A program made the position numbers and the translations under genes. From the NCBI RefSeq assembly GCF_014217805.1, contig NZ_CP055156.1, positions 2,052,585 to 2,116,584 of the forward strand: DNA of 64,000 nucleotides, written 5' to 3'. This document shows, one piece after another, positions 60,734-64,000 of this stretch (the stretch's first letter is position 1; the number at the start of each line of letters is the position of its first letter). The notes under the pieces were generated by a model. It saw only the letters and a list, made by a program, of their open reading frames with translations. It ran no database searches and had not been told where the DNA came from. Origin of the DNA: Adhaeribacter swui (GTDB lineage: Bacteria; Bacteroidota; Bacteroidia; Cytophagales; Hymenobacteraceae).

Positions 60734-61300
60734 ATGCCTAATTTTCGCGATTTTGTCCGGGCAGTTCCGTCAGAAAAACCAATGGAGCACGAACAAACCA
60801 CTTTTATGAACAAACAACTAGCTTTTTCTGATATCAAAGCTTTTATTTTTGATGTAGATGGGGTATTAACCGATGGCACCATGCTGTGTTTTGCTAATGG
60901 CGAGCAGGTACGGGCCTTTAACATAAAAGATGGTTTTGCCATTCGGCACGCTATTAAAAAAGGATATGTTATAGCTATCATTTCGGGCCGCAAAGAAGAG
61001 GGCGTTTACAAGCGCTTGCAGTCGTTGGATGTGCAGCATATTTACCTGGGCGTAGACAATAAAGACGAGGTATTTCAAGCTTTTTTACAAGAGCAGAACT
61101 TGCGACCGGAGCAAGTAGCGTACATGGGCGACGATGTGCCTGATATTGCTGTAATGCAACAATGCGGGTTAGCGGCTTGCCCCGCCGATGCCGCTACGGA
61201 TGTACTGGATATCTGTCACTATGTGTCTGAATCTCTGGGTGGCAAAGGCGCCGTACGTGATTTAATTGAAATGATAATGAAGACACATAGTAAATGGTGA
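60734..61300 (+). CDS. KdsC-like HAD phosphatase
   Basis: The frame encodes 188 residues; M25 (60806) is the likelier start, giving 164 residues and beginning MNKQLAFSDIKAF. The HAD motif I is FIFDVDGVLTDGTM (catalytic D followed by D), motif II is IISGRKE, and GDDVPDIAVMQQCGLAACPADA near the end holds motif IV. This is the C0 HAD subgroup of KdsC (3-deoxy-D-manno-octulosonate 8-phosphate phosphatase). It would act in KDO synthesis for lipopolysaccharide. Confidence 0.9.
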   Translation: MPNFRDFVRAVPSEKPMEHEQTTFMNKQLAFSDIKAFIFDVDGVLTDGTMLCFANGEQVRAFNIKDGFAIRHAIKKGYVIAIISGRKEEGVYKRLQSLDVQHIYLGVDNKDEVFQAFLQEQNLRPEQVAYMGDDVPDIAVMQQCGLAACPADAATDVLDICHYVSESLGGKGAVRDLIEMIMKTHSKW

Positions 61301-61346
61301 ATTATTAAAAATATTAGAATAATTATTTATTTAAAGGGTTTAAAAC

Positions 61347-61376
61347 TTGCGATTTTGTAAAATACTTTTATCTTTA
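61347..61376 (+). promoter_or_regulatory. Candidate promoter of the cold-shock gene
   Basis: TTG at 61347-61349 and TATCTTTA at 61369-61376 are 19 bp apart, the Bacteroidota -33/-7 spacing, although the last base is A rather than G. The leader before the start at 61410 would be about 27 nt. Confidence 0.5.
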
Positions 61377-61409
61377 CGAAATCATTTAATTCAAATTCTT
61401 TAAATTTTT

Positions 61410-61604
61410 ATGAAAACAGGAACAGTAAAATTCTTTAATGAATCCAAAGGTTACGGATTTATTACTGATGATCTAAGCAAAGAAGACTTCTTTGTCCACG
61501 TAACCGGATTAAGCGGTGGTCAGATTCAGCAGAACGATAAAGTTGAGTTTGATACGCAAGAGGGCAAAAAAGGTGTAAATGCGGTAAACGTGAAAAAAGT
61601 ATAA
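61410..61604 (+). CDS. Cold-shock protein (CspA family)
   Basis: The 64-residue protein is a single S1-like OB fold with RNP1 KGYGFITDD (residues 13-21) and RNP2 DFFVHVTG (residues 26-33). It has the conserved start MKTGTVKFFNESKGYGF. Such proteins bind single-stranded RNA and DNA and help translation, either constitutively or in the cold. It is monocistronic with its own promoter and terminator. Confidence 0.95.
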   Translation: MKTGTVKFFNESKGYGFITDDLSKEDFFVHVTGLSGGQIQQNDKVEFDTQEGKKGVNAVNVKKV

Positions 61605-61633
61605 CAAGATATTTAGGTATCCTGGTAAATTTT

Positions 61634-61665
61634 AAAAGCCTCTTCCAGTAAGAGGCTTTTTTTAT
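61634..61665 (+). terminator. Terminator after the cold-shock gene
   Basis: AAAAGCCTCTT (61634-61644) pairs with AAGAGGCTTTT (61650-61660), followed by more T. Confidence 0.9.
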
Positions 61666-61729
61666 GTGGGTCAGTTTTGCGTACTTTGTTATAACTTAGT
61701 TTTATTAACTGTATAACCGGTTTTGGCGC

Positions 61730-62584
61730 TTGAAAACTATTCTTAGACTTATCCGGTTTACAAATTTGCTTATGGTGGCTTTTTGCCAGTTACTGGTAAG
61801 GGCCTGTTTGCTGTTGCCCCACCAATCCTGGTCGCAAATTGTGTTTGATGCGCCTTTTGCATTACTGGTTTTTTCTACCCTCTGTATTGCCGCCGCCGGG
61901 TACATCATCAACGATTATTACGATATTAAAATTGATGCTATTAACAAGCCCAAAAGGGTAGTGGTAGGTAAATTCGTGAACCGGCGCAAAGCCATGCTGG
62001 CGCATTTGCTTTTATCGGGGCTGGGCGTATTTATTGGCTTTGAGTTAAGTTTACCTATTGGCTTTATTCATTTGGGCTCGACTTTGTTGTTATGGGGTTA
62101 TTCGGCCCGTTTAAAGCAAACTTTTTTAATCGGCAACATTACTATTGCCCTGCTTTCGGCCACCATGGTATTGGTAGTAGCAGTTTTTGAAAATGCTGAT
62201 AATAAAGCCGTATGGGCCTACGGGGCTTTTGTGTTTTTAATTACCATCGTGCGGGAAATTATTAAAGACATGGAAGACCTAAAAGGCGATGCTACTTTTG
62301 ATTGCCGTACTTTACCTATTGTGGTGGGTATCCCCGGCGCCAAGTGGTTTCTGTATTTTTTTATTCTGGCTTTTGCCATTACTTTACTTTCGGGCGTTAT
62401 TTACCGGGTGCAGGCTGTGTACTTTACAGCGTACATTTTGTTGCTGGTGATTTTTCCTATGGGTTATTTAACCTACCGCATCTACCGGGCCGACCGTAAA
62501 AAAGATTTTACCTACCTAAGCAGGGTCGTAAAATGGATTATGCTATCAGGCATGCTATCCATGTTTTTGTTCCGGTATACTTGA
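61730..62584 (+). CDS. UbiA family prenyltransferase (geranylgeranylglycerol-phosphate geranylgeranyltransferase-like)
   Basis: The 284-residue membrane enzyme starts at TTG. It has eight or nine helices and two aspartate-rich motifs, NDYYDIKIDAINKPKR (residues 60-75) and REIIKDMEDLKGD (about 175-187), the Mg-diphosphate binding sites of UbiA prenyltransferases. In Bacteroidota such proteins are labelled geranylgeranylglycerol-phosphate geranylgeranyltransferase. The acceptor is uncertain. Confidence 0.85.
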   Translation: MKTILRLIRFTNLLMVAFCQLLVRACLLLPHQSWSQIVFDAPFALLVFSTLCIAAAGYIINDYYDIKIDAINKPKRVVVGKFVNRRKAMLAHLLLSGLGVFIGFELSLPIGFIHLGSTLLLWGYSARLKQTFLIGNITIALLSATMVLVVAVFENADNKAVWAYGAFVFLITIVREIIKDMEDLKGDATFDCRTLPIVVGIPGAKWFLYFFILAFAITLLSGVIYRVQAVYFTAYILLLVIFPMGYLTYRIYRADRKKDFTYLSRVVKWIMLSGMLSMFLFRYT

Positions 62585-63075
62585 TAGGCGATGGACCATA
62601 GTCCATGGATCATGGGTTTATTTGTTACATGCTAGGATTGTTAAAATTTAAAAACTTTTCAACCTTCCAACTTTCTAACCTTTCAACCTGCAACCTATAA
62701 CTAAACCGCCGGATTGCGGTAAGCGAAGTGGGCGAAACGGGAGTGCTTACGCCCGCCAAAAGAGAATTTTTTAAAATCGCGCCGGAACAACATACCTGTA
62801 GTTTAAAACAGAGTGGTTTTAAATATAAAAATACTTATGGTAGAAAATAGGTGTGGGTTAAGATGTTATTGGTAATGCTATTCTATAGCCTCTGATAAGA
62901 GCAGCTTTTCGGTAGACGGCGGTCCAGAATACCAAATTTTTAAAATTTTTAAATTTTATCTGGCTTAAGGGCGTTTGTTTAACAAGAGCGGAGGGAAGCA
63001 GGATATAAAATTTACTTTTGCTTTCTGAACTACCTGAATATTCAGCTATATTTGCGGCGTTAAAAACAACTTGGT
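62585..63075. other. Intergenic region with pyrimidine tract and palindrome fragments
   Basis: This 491-bp region holds a palindromic fragment (ATGGACCATAGTCCATGGAT near 62590), a CAACCTT/CAACTTT-type tract (about 62655-62698), and GGCG/CGCC-rich sequence (62703-62765). A perfect TATATTTG box lies at 63047-63054, directly before purN. No gene was found. Confidence 0.5.
63047..63054 (+). promoter_or_regulatory. -7 promoter element of purN
   Basis: TATATTTG fits TAnnTTTG exactly, 21 nt before the TTG start. A TTTC at about 63022 lies 21 bp upstream, in the -33 position. Confidence 0.55.
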
Positions 63076-63657
63076 TTGGCTGATAACAAAAAGCATATTG
63101 TACTTTTCGCCTCTGGATCCGGCAGTAATGCCCAGCAGATTATGGCGTACTTTCAAAACCACCCACAAATTAAGGTGGTGGCATTATTCTCGAACAAGGC
63201 CGATGCCTACGCTCTACAAAGAGCCGAAAATTTTAAAATTCCGGCTTTCTCGTTTACCCGCGAAGAATATAAAAACGGGGCTTTGCTACAGCAAGTGCAG
63301 TCTTTTAAACCGGACTTGTTGGTTTTAGCGGGTTTTCTGTGGCTCATTCCGCTGGATTTTCTGCAAGCCTTTCCTAATAAAATCATTAACATTCATCCGG
63401 CCTTATTGCCCAAATACGGCGGTAAAGGCATGCACGGTTTGCACGTGCACCAGGCAGTAATTGAAGCTCAGGAGAAAGAGTCGGGTATTACCATTCATTA
63501 CGTAAACGAGCATTACGACCAGGGCACCAGCATTTACCAACATACCTGTCCGGTTAACCCCGACGACACTCCCGAACAATTAGCCGCCCGGGTACTGGAA
63601 CTCGAACATACGTATCTACCCAAAGTAATTGAAGAATTGCTGTTATCTAGTTCATAG
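63076..63657 (+). CDS. purN: Phosphoribosylglycinamide formyltransferase
   Basis: The 193-residue enzyme starts at TTG (frame LADNKKHIVLFASGSGSNAQQ). Marks of the family are GSGSNAQQIMAYF (phosphate loop), the folate region AGFLWLIPLDFLQAFPNKIINIHPALLPKYGGKGMHGLHVHQAV with its catalytic His, and EKESGITIHYVNEHYDQGTSIYQHT. It transfers the formyl group from 10-formyl-tetrahydrofolate to GAR in purine synthesis. It precedes purH. Confidence 0.95.
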   Translation: MADNKKHIVLFASGSGSNAQQIMAYFQNHPQIKVVALFSNKADAYALQRAENFKIPAFSFTREEYKNGALLQQVQSFKPDLLVLAGFLWLIPLDFLQAFPNKIINIHPALLPKYGGKGMHGLHVHQAVIEAQEKESGITIHYVNEHYDQGTSIYQHTCPVNPDDTPEQLAARVLELEHTYLPKVIEELLLSSS

Positions 63658-63754
63658 TCGATGGACCTTAGACGACAGTCCACAAACCATAGATTAAATG
63701 GGTAGATTGTTAAATGGTTCAATGGTGCAATTGTAGAACTGTCAGGAGAATGTA

Positions 63755-63855
63755 AAACCTAAAATAACTTACAACCTGCAACCTGTAACTTGCAACCCTT
63801 TAACTTTACAACCCTTAAACCAACTTGTAACCTGCAACCTGTAACCTGCAACTAT
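63755..63855. repeat. CAACCTG-type pyrimidine repeat tract
   Basis: The tract repeats CAACCTG, TAACTTG, CAACCC and AACTTTA units about every 7-9 nt up to the purH start. Similar tracts lie at 14095-14158, 57001-57060 and 62655-62698. Those at 57001 and here directly precede a start codon. Confidence 0.7.
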
Positions 63856-63861
63856 ATAAAA

Positions 63862-64000
63862 ATGAAAAAAATAAAATCAGCTTTAATTTCGGTTTATTAT
63901 AAAGATAAACTGGAGCCGCTTGTAGCTTTGTTAAACAAGTATAATGTACAGTTGTATTCAACGGGTGGTACGCAAACGTTCCTGGAAGGGCAGGGTGCCC
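63862..64000 (+). CDS. purH: Bifunctional AICAR transformylase/IMP cyclohydrolase, N-terminal part
   Basis: The frame starts at ATG and runs off the right edge after 46 codons. MKKIKSALISVYYKDKLEPLVALLNKYNVQLYSTGGTQTFLE is the typical N-terminal MGS-like fold of PurH, with the STGGT motif. It follows purN, as in many purine clusters. The domain for AICAR transformylase lies beyond the window. Confidence 0.9.
   Translation, partial: MKKIKSALISVYYKDKLEPLVALLNKYNVQLYSTGGTQTFLEGQGA

Noticed and set aside
1-64000. tRNA, rRNA, CRISPR array, prophage or integrase
   Set aside because: No cloverleaf-like segment with CCA end, spaced direct repeats, or phage/transposase proteins were seen. This is by eye; a tRNAscan or CRISPR finder run would be decisive.

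Overview
The window reads as a chromosomal segment of a Bacteroidota bacterium, most likely a Cytophagales/Hymenobacteraceae member (Adhaeribacter-like). The reasons are a SusC/SusD pair and a second TonB-dependent receptor, many exported lipoproteins, ECF sigma/membrane-partner pairs, family content typical of the phylum (DUF4097, DUF6249, DUF2911, gluconokinase/NupG-type permease), promoter candidates of the TAnnTTTG type rather than TATAAT, weak or absent Shine-Dalgarno sequences, several TTG/GTG starts, and abundant TTTAAA-rich intergenic tracts. The genus is an inference from general familiarity, not from a search. I saw no rRNA, tRNA, CRISPR array, transposase or phage gene.

Layout. 1-9.9 kb: housekeeping and stress singletons (DUF1810, AI-2E exporter, single-domain response regulator, SMP-30-like propeller, a frameshifted MocR-type regulator, SH3b protein, rhodanese, DUF421 protein with a zinc ribbon, small GNAT, YceI). 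10-20.9 kb: GH5 and GH1 glycosidases, DinB, an ECF sigma / HEAT anti-sigma-like / two DUF4097 proteins operon, a DUF559 nuclease, and an overlapping glycosyltransferase/LpxH-like pair. 22.2-36.2 kb: SusC, SusD, a small lipoprotein, then exported amino-acid enzymes (a D-amino-acid-oxidase-like flavoprotein with apparently permuted domain order, a class V PLP enzyme, RidA, an L-amino-acid-oxidase-like flavoprotein, a HisC-like aminotransferase), followed by an exported Hint-domain protein. 36.6-47.5 kb: a second ECF sigma pair, Gfo/Idh dehydrogenase, MazEF, nucleoside permease, gluconokinase, MOSC, DUF2911, DUF486 and MoxR. 47.7-50 kb: an arsenic cluster (arsR, GNAT, arsM, arsC). 50-54.4 kb: a TonB receptor and a surface beta-helix-type lipoprotein. 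54.6-59.7 kb: cytochrome c maturation genes ccmB-ccmC-ccmD-like-ccmE-ccmF. 59.7-64 kb: DUF2520, KdsC-like phosphatase, cold-shock protein, UbiA prenyltransferase, purN and the start of purH.

How genes work together. The 22-35 kb region is the most unusual: every catabolic enzyme carries an export signal, four of them of twin-arginine type as expected for proteins folded around FAD or PLP in the cytoplasm. An oxidase makes imines and keto acids, RidA hydrolyses imines, aminotransferases handle amino/keto acids, and SusCD could bring a peptide or amino-acid-rich ligand across the outer membrane. This suggests amino-acid oxidation outside the cytoplasm. The ars cluster is preceded by a perfect 50-bp palindrome and has a related half-site before arsM. 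The ccm cluster encodes the CxxxY variant of CcmE. The TonB receptor at 51.6-54.4 kb has an 11-nt phased direct-repeat array upstream that resembles a PhoB/OmpR-type binding site.

Non-coding DNA is rich in dispersed palindromic repeats. One family of three copies changes its stem sequence in a compensated way, another family of three copies shares the arm GCTGGTGCGAGCTTG, there is a 31-bp perfect-arm hairpin, two diverged copies of a ~190-bp element face each other at 44.3-44.9 kb, and there are C/G-rich mini-palindromes and CAACCTT-type pyrimidine tracts. One C/G-rich palindrome supplies the C-terminus of the GH1 enzyme.
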